From an uncultured Eubacteriales bacterium (GTDB lineage Bacteria > Bacillota > Clostridia > Oscillospirales > Acutalibacteraceae): 64,000 bases of DNA. The notes beneath the pieces were generated by a model that was given only the letters and a program-made list of their open reading frames with translations, ran no database searches and was not told where the DNA came from. Shown here one piece after another: positions 53,159 to 61,806 of this stretch. The DNA is taken from positions 89,150-153,149 of the forward strand of contig ONFG01000011.1 of NCBI GenBank assembly GCA_900317025.1. The letters run 5' to 3'. Positions within the stretch are counted from its first letter, which is position 1. Every line of letters starts with the position of its first letter. The position numbers and the translations under genes are program-made.

Positions 53159-53217
53159 CGTGGTGTCGGTACACCACCGTACAATACCATTTTACACCAA
53201 TCTTTGGCAAATGTCAA
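53159..53217 (-). promoter_or_regulatory. AbrB-like gene promoter with downstream palindrome
   Basis: Minus strand TTGACA (53212-53217), 17-base spacer, TAAAAT (53189-53194). An inverted repeat GTGGTGT-CGGT-ACACCAC (about 53160-53177) lies just after the start, where autoregulation could act. Confidence 0.75.
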
Positions 53218-53278
53218 CCTATTTTTGAAAAAATTGGCAATTTTTGGAGAAAGGGATCGACTACCCCGCAAACGCACG

Positions 53279-53318
53279 AAAAACTGCCCCTCGGCAGCCT
53301 TAAAGCCGCCAAGGGGCA
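53279..53318 (-). terminator. Terminator of the zinc-finger protein gene
   Basis: Minus strand TGCCCCTTGGCGGC, loop, GCTGCCGAGGGGCA then GTTTTT, 22 bases after the stop. Confidence 0.85.
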
Positions 53319-53340
53319 TTGTAAAATTTAAGGTTTGCGA

Positions 53341-56300
53341 TCAGCTCTTGCCGCCCTGCGCCATGATGCGCTTTGCCCTTCTCTGGGTGCAGCCGCAGCT
53401 GCAGGCGGTGACGTAATCGTTGTTGATCGTTCCGCACTCGGGGCATTTCCACTCGTCGAAGTACGGTTCACGGTCGTTGTCCTTCTTTGTTGTGGGCGGA
53501 GCTGCCTGTACTACACGGCTTGAAGGAGCCGGCGACTGCTCTGTCCTTCTGCTCCTCATCGAAGCAAATACAGACTTCGGCGGAGTTCTTCTTTCCTCAC
53601 GCTGAGGCTGCTCGGGAATCGGAGGAGGAGTTACGGGCGCCGCCGCCTGCGTTGCCGCTACTGGAGCGGTCACAACGGGAGCCGCTGCCTGAACTGCCGC
53701 TGCCGGACGATAGCCCGGGGCAACAGGTGCGCCCTGCTTCATGAGTCTTGCCTGCTGCTGGGTGAAGCCGCAGCTGCAGACGTCTGTGTACTTATTGTTT
53801 ATCGAGCCGCAGTTCGGGCATTTCCACTCGTCGAACTTCGGTGCTCTGTCTTCCTGAGGTGCAGCGGGAGCTGCGGCAACGGGTGCCGGAGCCGGTGCCG
53901 GTGCAGGCGCGGGTGCCGGTGCGCTTACCTGTTGCTGTCTGTAGCGGTCAAGCCTGTCTTCCTGCTCGGGAGCGGAACGGCCTGCCTTCTCGACAACGCT
54001 CTGGAACATATTCGTCATCTTGCGCTCAAGAGGGCTTTGTCTCGATACCTGCTCGACCTCAACGACTACGTTGTCGTCAAACAGCTTCGGGCCGAAATTG
54101 CTCTGCTGCTCGCGAATAGCTTCCATGGCCTTCTCGCGCTCCGCAGCCTTTCTGAGATCCTCTTCCTCCTGAGCCGCATACGGGTCTTCGCCCGTCTCAT
54201 AGAACCTTGCACATCTGCGCTTTGTCACGCCGCAGGCGCACGTTGTAACGTAGCTTGCATTCGTGCGGTGACAGCGGAAGCACATCCAGTCCTTGCTCAT
54301 GTCCATCTTCGTTCCGATGGTCGGGATACCGCCCTCGGCGGAAGCCTTGACCGGCTCTGCCGCTGCCGGCTCGGGTGCCGGTGCGGGTGCGGGCGCCGCA
54401 GACCTTGCCGGTACGGGCGCGGGTGCTGCCGGTCTTGCCGCAGGCTGCCTGAACGGAGAAGCTGCGGGCTGGCGGTTCTGGAGAGCCGCTGCCGACGCTG
54501 CCGGAGCTGCCGCATGCGGACGCTGATTGAGCGGGTTCTGCGTTCTCGGCGGGAGAGGACTCTGCGTCCTCGGCATTACCGGGCTGCTCGTCCTCGGCGG
54601 GAGCGGAGACTGCGTTCTCGGCGCTATGGGGCTCTGAGTTCTCGGCGCTATTGGACTCTGAGTTCTCGGCACTGCGGAGCTTTGCGTCCTCGGTGCCGAC
54701 ATCGTTGTCGGTGCTGCGCCCGGTGCCGACGGGAACTCGCCGTCTTCTCTGTGGCGCTTCTTTGCCGATTTACGGTAGCCGCACGCGCACGTCGTTACGT
54801 AGTTCGCATTTACAAGACCGCATTCCGGACACTTCCATTCGTTGGTGCCGGCCTCTCTCTCCTGCTTGTATACAGGCTTCTTTCTGAACGCGCTGAAAAT
54901 CGACTTCGTCGCGGGCGGAGCCTGAGTTTTCGGGGTAGCTGCGGGGGGGGGTGTCTGCGGAGCCGCTGCCGGAGCGGGCCTCTCGACCTGTCTTGCGGGG
55001 CGCGCCGTTCTCGGCGCAACCGGGCGGCTCACCGGCGGAGTCTGCTGCTGAGTTACAGCTGCGGCTGCCGCAGGCGTCTGGGGTTCATTTTCATTTTGTG
55101 TATTGAGCGGACGGCGGGCCGTCGAGTTGTTTCTCGAGTAGGCACGGGTTCCCATCCTCTGTTCCATCGCCATTCTGCGCTTTTGCTCCTCGATGCTTCT
55201 TTGAAGCGGCGTGAGCTTGCTCAGATCTACTCCATCATCAAACATATCATCTTGAGCAGCTGCGTCCTTGAGCTCCTGCTCCTCCTTTGCCTGCTGTTCT
55301 TCGCGCTTACGCTCCTCCTCGCGCATCTTAGCCTGAGCCTCGAGGATCATCCTCACGCTGTCGGCTTTCCGCTTAGCCTCTGCGCTCGCCTTTGCATCCT
55401 GTTCTGACTTTTCCTTCTCGGCGTTGGCGGCGTCCTTCTTAGCTTTTTCTTCGGCTGCTGCCTTTTCGGCCTCCGCCTTCTTCTTAGCTTCCTCCGCCTG
55501 TGCCTTCGCTTCTGCTTCTTCTGCGGCTTTGCGCTTCGCTTCTTCTTCGGCCTTGCGCTTGGCCTCTTCTTCGGCCCTGAGCTTGGCCTCTTCTTCGGCC
55601 CTGAGCTTGGCCTCTATCTCCGCTCTGATCCGCTCTCTCATGGCGGCGAGCTCTTCTTCCTTGCGTCTTGCCTCTTCTTCAGCCTTGCGTTTTGCTTCCT
55701 CTTCGGCTTTGCGTCTTGCTTCTTCCTCGGCTTTGCGTCTTGCCTCTTCTTCGGCTTTGCGTCTTGCTTCCTCTTCGGCTTTGCGTCTTGCCTCTTCTTC
55801 AGCCTTGCGCCTTGCTTCTTCTTCGGCTTTGCGTCTTGCTTCTTCCTCGGCTTTGCGCTTTGCTTCTTCTTCAGCTTTGCGCTTTGCTTCTTCTTCGGCT
55901 TTGCGTCTTGCTTCTTCTTCGGCCTTGCGCTTTGCCTCTTCTTCAGCCTTGCGCTTCGCTTCTTCTTCGGCCTTTGCCTTGGCTTCTTCCTCGGCTTTCA
56001 CCTTGGCAGCCTCTTCTTCGGCCTTGCGGTTGGCTTCAAGAGCCGCTTTAAGCTTCTGATCGGCAGCCTTCTGAGCTGCAGGATCCTTCTTCTCCTCGGC
56101 GGTCTTCTTTTCCTCTTCCTTCGGCGCTGCTGCGGGCTTTCTTCTCGAAGCGGCTATGATATCCTGATACGACATCGTGCGCTTGCCTCGTCTGTGGCCG
56201 CATTTGCACGTCTCGTTTGCAACGGGATTGACGTTTCCGCAGAGAGAGCACTTCCACTCGCTGTCGTTTACGAGCCCGTCAAACTCGGTCGGCTCGGCGG

Positions 56301-58005
56301 CCGTCTCCTTTTTGGCTTCGGGCTTTTTCTCTGCTTCGGGTTCGGGCTTCGGCTCCTCCGGCATCTTCTCTGCCGTCTTTTCTTCGGGCTTCTTGTCCTC
56401 TTCCTTCTCATCAATCTTTTTCTCGTCCTTCTTATCCTCATCGAAGAGATAGATCTCTTTCTTGTCGTTCTTCGACGAAGCCGACTTCGGGCGCCATACC
56501 TGAACGGGCGCGTGCATAAACTCGTCGATCTCTGCCTGGATCTCCTCGTCCGTCATCTCGACCTTGTCGGGCATTTCGGGATCGATCTCCGGTTCCGGCT
56601 CAGCGGGCTGCTCGGGCTGAGCCTGCGGCTGCTCCGGCTGTTCCGGCTTCTCTGCCGGCTCTGCGAACTGCTGCCCGGGCTGCGGCATAAAGCCTTGCTG
56701 ACCCTGCGGATCGGGAGTCGACATGAACGAATTGAAGAGCGCTTCCTCCTGAGCCTGACGCGGGAGCTGCTGCGGCTGAGGCTGCCTCTGCTGAGCCGCG
56801 GGGGCTGCGGGGGCTTCCTGCTTCGGCTTGTTTGTCGGCACGTCCTTCGGGATCCTGCCTGCGGCGATGGCCTTAGCTCTGCGCTGAGTGCAGCCGCACA
56901 TACAGGTTCCTACCGTATCGGGGTTGATCGTGCCGCAGTCGGGGCATTTCCACTCGAACGGATCGGGGTCACGGTCAGTGACCTCCTTCTTCGGCGGACC
57001 GAGAAGCATATCCCTCAGGGACGGCTCGTAAACGCCCTCCTTATCAGGCTTCTTCTTCATCTTCGATTTATAAACAACGACCGGCTGATTCGCTCCCTTG
57101 AAGGCGTCTTCGCCAAGCTCGTTCTTTATCTGGTTCTGGATAAATTTTGACGGAACGTTCTGCTGCTGAGCGCCCTGCGGCGGGGTTTCGCCGCCCTGAT
57201 TGTTCACGACGCGCCTTACGACGATCTTCTTCTTGCCGTCGGGGCTTAGCTCTTCGCGAACGATATCGCCGTCGACCGCCGCTGTGGTCCTTGTGTCATC
57301 CTTCGGCGGGTTGACCTTGATAACGGCCTCTCCGTTTTCGGTCACGGGCGGATTCGCCATCTTTGCCCGCTGGATATTCGGATACTTCGGAGCCTGCTGC
57401 TGCGGATACGGCTGATTATAGCCATACTGCTGACCGTAGCCGTACTGCTGATTGGGCTGACCGTAGGGATACTGCTGCTGATAGCCGTAGCCCGCGCCCG
57501 CCTGAGGCTGACCGTAGCCGTACTGCTGATATCCGCCGCCCGCGTAAGGGTACTGACCCTGCTGAGCGTTCGGGGCAGCCTGCTGAGGCTTATTGCCCGC
57601 CTGCTGGCTAGCCGCGCGGAAATCATACTGCCCGGGGCCAGCTCCGGAATAGCCGGCGTTCTGGTTATAGCCGACCTTGTAATTATACTGGCCCGCTCCC
57701 GTACCCGGCTGCTGATACCCGTAAGGAGCCGCTCCCTGCTGGGGGTAACCCGGCGCTGCCGGACGATAACCGCCCTGCTGAGCGAACGGCTGCTGATATC
57801 CGAATTGCGGATTGTAGCCGTACTGCTGGCCGGGCTGACCGTAACCGAACTGCGACGGGTATCCGCTGTTGGGCGGCTGCGGATAAGCGCCCCGGGGCGT
57901 CCCCTCCGTCTGATTCTCCGGGACTTCTCCGCCGGGAGCAGGTGCAGCGTTCTGCTCGTCGCCGGGAGACATTCCCATCGAGTTCATTTTTTCTTGTTCT
58001 TCCAT
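53341..58005 (-). CDS. 1554-residue low-complexity protein with six RanBP2-type zinc fingers and a long charged helix
   Basis: I do not recognise this protein as a whole. Residues about 1-210 are Y/G/Q/P-rich low complexity (repeated YGY, YGQP, QQYGYG). Six zinc fingers fit W-x-C-x2-C-x3-N-x6-C-x-C, starting at Trp 352, 584, 1057, 1240, 1394 and 1519; this is the RanBP2 pattern with one residue less in the last Cys pair. About 640-915 is an E/K/R/A-rich helix with an eight-residue period (RKAEEEAR). Around 1115-1180 is a tandem PRTQSPxx repeat; other linkers are Ala/Pro/Gln-rich. There is no signal peptide, transmembrane helix or enzymatic domain, so it is probably a cytoplasmic scaffold or RNA-binding protein. 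It is monocistronic; start ATG at 58005 follows AGAGGAAG. A role in RNA binding or condensate formation is inference only. Confidence 0.85.
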   Translation of the reverse strand: MEEQEKMNSMGMSPGDEQNAAPAPGGEVPENQTEGTPRGAYPQPPNSGYPSQFGYGQPGQQYGYNPQFGYQQPFAQQGGYRPAAPGYPQQGAAPYGYQQPGTGAGQYNYKVGYNQNAGYSGAGPGQYDFRAASQQAGNKPQQAAPNAQQGQYPYAGGGYQQYGYGQPQAGAGYGYQQQYPYGQPNQQYGYGQQYGYNQPYPQQQAPKYPNIQRAKMANPPVTENGEAVIKVNPPKDDTRTTAAVDGDIVREELSPDGKKKIVVRRVVNNQGGETPPQGAQQQNVPSKFIQNQIKNELGEDAFKGANQPVVVYKSKMKKKPDKEGVYEPSLRDMLLGPPKKEVTDRDPDPFEWKCPDCGTINPDTVGTCMCGCTQRRAKAIAAGRIPKDVPTNKPKQEAPAAPAAQQRQPQPQQLPRQAQEEALFNSFMSTPDPQGQQGFMPQPGQQFAEPAEKPEQPEQPQAQPEQPAEPEPEIDPEMPDKVEMTDEEIQAEIDEFMHAPVQVWRPKSASSKNDKKEIYLFDEDKKDEKKIDEKEEDKKPEEKTAEKMPEEPKPEPEAEKKPEAKKETAAEPTEFDGLVNDSEWKCSLCGNVNPVANETCKCGHRRGKRTMSYQDIIAASRRKPAAAPKEEEKKTAEEKKDPAAQKAADQKLKAALEANRKAEEEAAKVKAEEEAKAKAEEEAKRKAEEEAKRKAEEEARRKAEEEAKRKAEEEAKRKAEEEARRKAEEEARRKAEEEARRKAEEEARRKAEEEARRKAEEEARRKAEEEAKRKAEEEARRKEEELAAMRERIRAEIEAKLRAEEEAKLRAEEEAKRKAEEEAKRKAAEEAEAKAQAEEAKKKAEAEKAAAEEKAKKDAANAEKEKSEQDAKASAEAKRKADSVRMILEAQAKMREEERKREEQQAKEEQELKDAAAQDDMFDDGVDLSKLTPLQRSIEEQKRRMAMEQRMGTRAYSRNNSTARRPLNTQNENEPQTPAAAAAVTQQQTPPVSRPVAPRTARPARQVERPAPAAAPQTPPPAATPKTQAPPATKSIFSAFRKKPVYKQEREAGTNEWKCPECGLVNANYVTTCACGYRKSAKKRHREDGEFPSAPGAAPTTMSAPRTQSSAVPRTQSPIAPRTQSPIAPRTQSPLPPRTSSPVMPRTQSPLPPRTQNPLNQRPHAAAPAASAAALQNRQPAASPFRQPAARPAAPAPVPARSAAPAPAPAPEPAAAEPVKASAEGGIPTIGTKMDMSKDWMCFRCHRTNASYVTTCACGVTKRRCARFYETGEDPYAAQEEEDLRKAAEREKAMEAIREQQSNFGPKLFDDNVVVEVEQVSRQSPLERKMTNMFQSVVEKAGRSAPEQEDRLDRYRQQQVSAPAPAPAPAPAPAPVAAAPAAPQEDRAPKFDEWKCPNCGSINNKYTDVCSCGFTQQQARLMKQGAPVAPGYRPAAAVQAAAPVVTAPVAATQAAAPVTPPPIPEQPQREERRTPPKSVFASMRSRRTEQSPAPSSRVVQAAPPTTKKDNDREPYFDEWKCPECGTINNDYVTACSCGCTQRRAKRIMAQGGKS
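55523..55990. repeat. 24-bp tandem repeats encoding the charged helix
   Basis: Around 18 imperfect 24-bp units (plus strand CTTCTTCGGCTTTGCG-like) encode RKAEEEA(K/R)R. Codons vary between units, so the repeat is partly diverged rather than freshly expanded. It is prone to copy-number change and assembly error. Confidence 0.85.
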
Positions 58006-58143
58006 GTTATAACTTCCTCTGCATGATGAAATTATAATGTCTTATGACATAATTCTGACTGTTAGACATCTGCCCAAAAAACGCCGCTCCGTCTGACTCC
58101 CAAAGCTGCGCCGGGGCATATATAATGTTAAATGTTTGACTTG

Positions 58144-59625
58144 TTATACCGGATGCACCTTGTTCTTGGGGTCGAAGTGTTCGCCGTCGATGCCTGCCTG
58201 CTTGTTGCGGCGGTTCTCGAAGAACTTGACGGCAACTCTGTCGAACTGAGCGTAGGAGAGAACGTCCTCGTCCTGCTCGCACCACTCAGCGCATTCCTTT
58301 CTGAGCTTGTCAAGCTCCGGCTCGAGAAGGTCTGCCGGTCTGCACGTTACAGGCTTCTCGTCGCCGATGATCTTCTTTCTGAACTCGGGGTCGATCGGGA
58401 CGGGCGTCTTGCCGTACTTGCCCTGAACGAGGTCCTTGAACTGACCGTTAACGTTCTTGTAGCGTTCGCCAAAGATGACGTTGCTTACAGCCTGCGTTCC
58501 GACGATCTGAGACGACGGAGTAACGAGCGGCGGGTAGCCCGCGTCTTTTCTTACTCTCGGCACCTCCTGCATTACCTCTTCGAGCTTGTCCTCCTTACCC
58601 ATTTGCTTGAGCTGAGAGAGCAGGTTTGAGAGCATTCCGCCCGGCACCTGGTAGATGAGGGCGTTGGCGTCGGTCGCGAGCATCTTCGGGTCGATAAGGC
58701 CGCTGTCGATGTACTTCTTTCTGAGATCCATAAAGTAGGAGCGGATCTCGGTGAGCGCCACGAGGTCAAGCCCCGTGTCGTACGGCGTACCCTTGAGGGC
58801 TGCAACCATCGACTCCGTCGGAGCGTGAGACGTTCCGAGAGCGAACGGTGACATTGCCGTATCTATAACGTCCGCGCCTGCCTCGATCGCCTTCAAAAGG
58901 CACATTGAAGCAAGGCCGGAGGTATAATGCGTGTGGATCTGTATCGGCAGATCAACTGCCTTTTTGAGAGCCTTTGTGAGCTTCTCCGTTTCATAGGGAG
59001 TGAGCAGAGCCGCCATGTCCTTGATGCAGATGGAATCCGCGCCGACGTCTGCTATCCTCTTTGCATAGTCTACGTAATAATCCGTGTCAAACACGGGCCC
59101 TGTCGTGTAGGAGATGGCGATCTGAGCATGAGCGCCCTCCTTCTTCGCCGCTTTGACAGCCGTTCTGAGGTTGTCGATATCGTTGAGCGCGTCGAAGATA
59201 CGGATAATGTCGATGCCGTTTGCAACGCTCTTCTGAACGAAATATTCGAGAACGTCGTCAGCGTAATGACGGTAGCCGAGCATATTCTGCCCTCTGAAAA
59301 GCATCTGGAGCTTCGTGTTCGGGCAGTTCTTTCTGATGATCCTGAGCCTCTCCCACGGGTCTTCGTTCAAAAATCTGAGGCAGGAGTCGAACGTCGCGCC
59401 GCCCCAGCACTCGAGTGAGTGAAAGCCGATCTTGTCGAGCAGCGGGAGAGCAGGGAGCATCTCCTCCGTTGTCATTCTCGTTGCCGCGAGAGACTGATGA
59501 GCGTCACGAAGGATCGTCTCGGTAACGCCTATCTTCTTAGCCTTGACGGGAGCTTCCCCGCCGCTTTTATTGTTATTGCCGCCGCCCTTTGTGAGGTTTG
59601 CGGAGTTGTTTTTACCTTTAGCCAT
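58144..59625 (-). CDS. Pyruvate/oxaloacetate carboxyltransferase subunit (5S/OadA-like)
   Basis: A 493-residue carboxyltransferase of the HMGL-like TIM-barrel type (ETILRDAHQSLAATRMTTEEMLPALPLLDKIGF). It has the metal-binding His pair (PIQIHTHYTSGLA near 232-244), a carbamylated-Lys-type SICIKDMAALL near 201 and the conserved C-terminal PycB/OadA segment. The biotin domain that ends OadA is absent; it is supplied by the separate carrier protein encoded 15 bases upstream. Together with the 60088-61386 gene this resembles the 5S subunit of methylmalonyl-CoA:pyruvate transcarboxylase, but oxaloacetate decarboxylase alpha is the alternative. The N-terminus has a low-complexity Asn/Gly/Lys extension (about 30 residues). 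Confidence 0.88.
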   Translation of the reverse strand: MAKGKNNSANLTKGGGNNNKSGGEAPVKAKKIGVTETILRDAHQSLAATRMTTEEMLPALPLLDKIGFHSLECWGGATFDSCLRFLNEDPWERLRIIRKNCPNTKLQMLFRGQNMLGYRHYADDVLEYFVQKSVANGIDIIRIFDALNDIDNLRTAVKAAKKEGAHAQIAISYTTGPVFDTDYYVDYAKRIADVGADSICIKDMAALLTPYETEKLTKALKKAVDLPIQIHTHYTSGLASMCLLKAIEAGADVIDTAMSPFALGTSHAPTESMVAALKGTPYDTGLDLVALTEIRSYFMDLRKKYIDSGLIDPKMLATDANALIYQVPGGMLSNLLSQLKQMGKEDKLEEVMQEVPRVRKDAGYPPLVTPSSQIVGTQAVSNVIFGERYKNVNGQFKDLVQGKYGKTPVPIDPEFRKKIIGDEKPVTCRPADLLEPELDKLRKECAEWCEQDEDVLSYAQFDRVAVKFFENRRNKQAGIDGEHFDPKNKVHPV

Positions 59626-59640
59626 TGCCTGTCAATCCCC

Positions 59641-60015
59641 TTATTCCAAAGTGAGGAGAACCGCGCCGGACTCCTTGTTTTCACCCTTTGTGCAAAGCAC
59701 GCTTGCTACCTTGCCGTCCTGAGGCGACTGGATCTCGTTCTCCATCTTCATTGCCTCAAATACTACGAGGACGTCGCCCTTCTTTACGCTCTGACCTTCC
59801 GTTACGTTCACGCTTACGATCGTGCCGGGCATGGGGATATCTATCTTAACAGAGCCTTTCGCCTCTGCCGCAGGAGCCTTTGCGGGCGCCGCGGGTGCGG
59901 GTGCGGATGCCGGAGCCGCTGCCTTTGCGGGCGCTGCGGGTGCGGGTGCCGCGCCTGCTTCTTCTACCTGTACGTCATATGTAACACCGTTTACGGTAAT
60001 CTTTAAATTTCTCAT
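59641..60015 (-). CDS. Biotin carboxyl carrier protein (1.3S/GcdC-like)
   Basis: A 124-residue biotin carrier. N-terminal KITVNGVTYDVQVEE, an Ala/Pro linker (about 22-55) and the biotinyl domain with EAMKMENEIQSP, where the Lys is biotinylated (about residue 90). The order and size match the 1.3S subunit of transcarboxylase. ATG at 60015 has GGGAG about ten bases upstream; a longer in-frame ATG at 60066 would overlap the leader. Confidence 0.93.
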   Translation of the reverse strand: MRNLKITVNGVTYDVQVEEAGAAPAPAAPAKAAAPASAPAPAAPAKAPAAEAKGSVKIDIPMPGTIVSVNVTEGQSVKKGDVLVVFEAMKMENEIQSPQDGKVASVLCTKGENKESGAVLLTLE

Positions 60016-60087
60016 TGTCGTATACTCCCTTTCGGTTTTTGATTTGTTTATATCAAAGCGGAGCAACCGCCGTTGTTTTACTGCTTA

Positions 60088-61386
60088 TCAGATCGTGCTG
60101 TGCTTCTTCGGGAGAGTCGTCTCTCTCTTGCCCGAAAGCATATCGAGAGCGCCCGAGAGCGCAGCCTTCAGCTCGCTTTGATCGACTACCGAATCAATGT
60201 AGCCAAGCTCCGCCGAACGCTCCGCAGAGCATTCGTTCGCCTTGAAGTCGATAAGAGCCTGCTCTCTGCCGGCCTTGTCGGTCTTGAGCTTTTCGGGGCT
60301 GAGAATGATTATCCCCGCCTCCGGGTTGATGGGAGATACGCTTGCGCCTTCAAGCGCAAATGTCATGTCTGTTGAAGCGCCCGTTCCCGCGAGCGCCATG
60401 TAAAACGCGCCGTAAGCCTCGCCCGTAACGACGGTGATCTTTGCCGTTGTAGCCTCGGCGTAAGCCGCCGTAAGCTTTGCCGCCGCCTTGATGCAGCCAA
60501 AGCCCTTGGCGTCTGCCAGCGTGATAACGGGGATCGAATAAGCGTCGCAGAAGCGAACGAGCTTTGTAAGCTTCTCGCAGCCGTCGGTATCGACAACGCC
60601 GCCGCACGTCTGAGCAACGCCGACCGTGTCGCCGTCGAGCCTTGCAAAGCCGACCTTAACGTCCTTCGCGAAGCCCTCGTAAAGCTCGATGAAGCTGCCG
60701 CCGTCGGCAAATGCCGAGATGATGTCGCCGCCGTCCATCGCGGGGATCTCTTCTGTCCGGTATGCGTCGGAAAGATTGTTCTGCGGGAGCATAACGACGA
60801 GATCCTTCGCCGCCTCGATCGCAGCGAATTCATCGTTAGCGCAGGCTGCTATCGTGCCTGCCGCCATATTGGAGTCTGCGCTGCCGCCCTCGCCGTTCGT
60901 ATTGATGGTAAATTTGCCGTCATTGCTCATGATGACGAAGTCTGCCGTCGACGCGAGAAGCGCCGCCGTACCCTCGCACGGACCAAGGATAACGGAGATC
61001 TGCGGGACGATGCCCGCAAGCTTGCCGCTTAAATTGAGCAGCTCGCCGTAAGCCGTTAAAAGCTCCGCGCCCTCGCCGACTCTCGCCCCGATCGAATCGT
61101 AGATGCCGATAACGGGGGTACCCGTCTTCAGCGCAAGCTCATAAAGCTTTTTGAGCTTCGCTGCCTGTGCCTTCGACATCGCGCCGGAGCAGATGTCGCT
61201 GTTCTGCGCGAAAGCGTAAACGGGGCAGCCGTTCACTTCTCCGTAGCCCGCGGCAGCCTCCGCTGGGCCGTCGCCCGACTTGGCATAGGGCGCTATCGGA
61301 GCCATGGTTCCCTCGTCAAAAAGAGCCTCGAGCCGCTTTACCGCGGCCGTACCGGACAGCTCCGCCTTTATCTTTTCAATACTCAT
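60088..61386 (-). CDS. Acyl-CoA carboxyltransferase subunit (12S/MmdA-like)
   Basis: A 432-residue crotonase-fold carboxyltransferase related to methylmalonyl-CoA/glutaconyl-CoA decarboxylase alpha and the 12S subunit of transcarboxylase. Seen: IYDSIGARVGEGAELLTAYGELL (about 110-132), VPQISVILGPCEGTAALLASTADFVIM (about 140-166) and ITVVTGEAYGAFYMALAGTG near 333. It is shorter than typical MmdA (about 510 residues), mainly at the N-terminus. It is the first gene of the set. The membrane beta subunit of Na+-pumping decarboxylases is not next to it. ATG at 61386 has a modest AAAGG upstream. Confidence 0.85.
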   Translation of the reverse strand: MSIEKIKAELSGTAAVKRLEALFDEGTMAPIAPYAKSGDGPAEAAAGYGEVNGCPVYAFAQNSDICSGAMSKAQAAKLKKLYELALKTGTPVIGIYDSIGARVGEGAELLTAYGELLNLSGKLAGIVPQISVILGPCEGTAALLASTADFVIMSNDGKFTINTNGEGGSADSNMAAGTIAACANDEFAAIEAAKDLVVMLPQNNLSDAYRTEEIPAMDGGDIISAFADGGSFIELYEGFAKDVKVGFARLDGDTVGVAQTCGGVVDTDGCEKLTKLVRFCDAYSIPVITLADAKGFGCIKAAAKLTAAYAEATTAKITVVTGEAYGAFYMALAGTGASTDMTFALEGASVSPINPEAGIIILSPEKLKTDKAGREQALIDFKANECSAERSAELGYIDSVVDQSELKAALSGALDMLSGKRETTLPKKHSTI

Positions 61387-61505
61387 ACATAAATCCAACC
61401 TTTCATTGCCTTGCGCAAACAATCAAAACAATGTTATCGTAAACATCAATAAACACTCTGTTTCGCAAAGACCCACTTCGGTCTCACTCAATTAGACTTA
61501 TTGTA

Positions 61506-61534
61506 ATTATAAAACAAAAATCGGATATTGTAAA
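61506..61534 (-). promoter_or_regulatory. Promoter of the biotin-dependent carboxyltransferase operon
   Basis: Minus strand TTTACA (61529-61534), 17-base spacer, TATAAT (61506-61511), with a leader of about 110 bases. The rest of the 420-base gap 61387-61806 is AT-rich sequence and the guaB terminator. Confidence 0.75.
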
Positions 61535-61759
61535 GGTGGTTTTGAGAAATTTATACAAAAATTTCAGAATTTTTATAAAATCAAAAAGCTTGAATTTTCT
61601 TTGTAAGAAAATCGGAACTATTTTTAGTCAAATTACATCAAATTACAAGTCCAATCATTATCTTAATTAATAAATTATTATTATATTCCGGTATTATAAT
61701 TTACGAAAAATTACACATTTTTTGCTGCTGTTAAACACGGCCTGCACTGCAAAGCATTC

Positions 61760-61790
61760 AAAAAGAGCGGCAGGATACACCCGCCGCCCT
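61760..61790 (-). terminator. guaB terminator
   Basis: Minus strand AGGGCGGC, 11-base loop, GCCGCTCT then TTTTT, 17 bases after the guaB stop. Confidence 0.8.
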
Positions 61791-61806
61791 TGGCAAATTA
61801 TATATA

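Noticed and set aside
54000-55407. 491-residue plus-strand Arg-rich open frame
   Set aside because: Shadow of the low-complexity minus-strand gene.
55523-55990. CRISPR-like or non-coding minisatellite
   Set aside because: The 24-bp repeats are in frame and encode a regular charged helix of the large zinc-finger protein.
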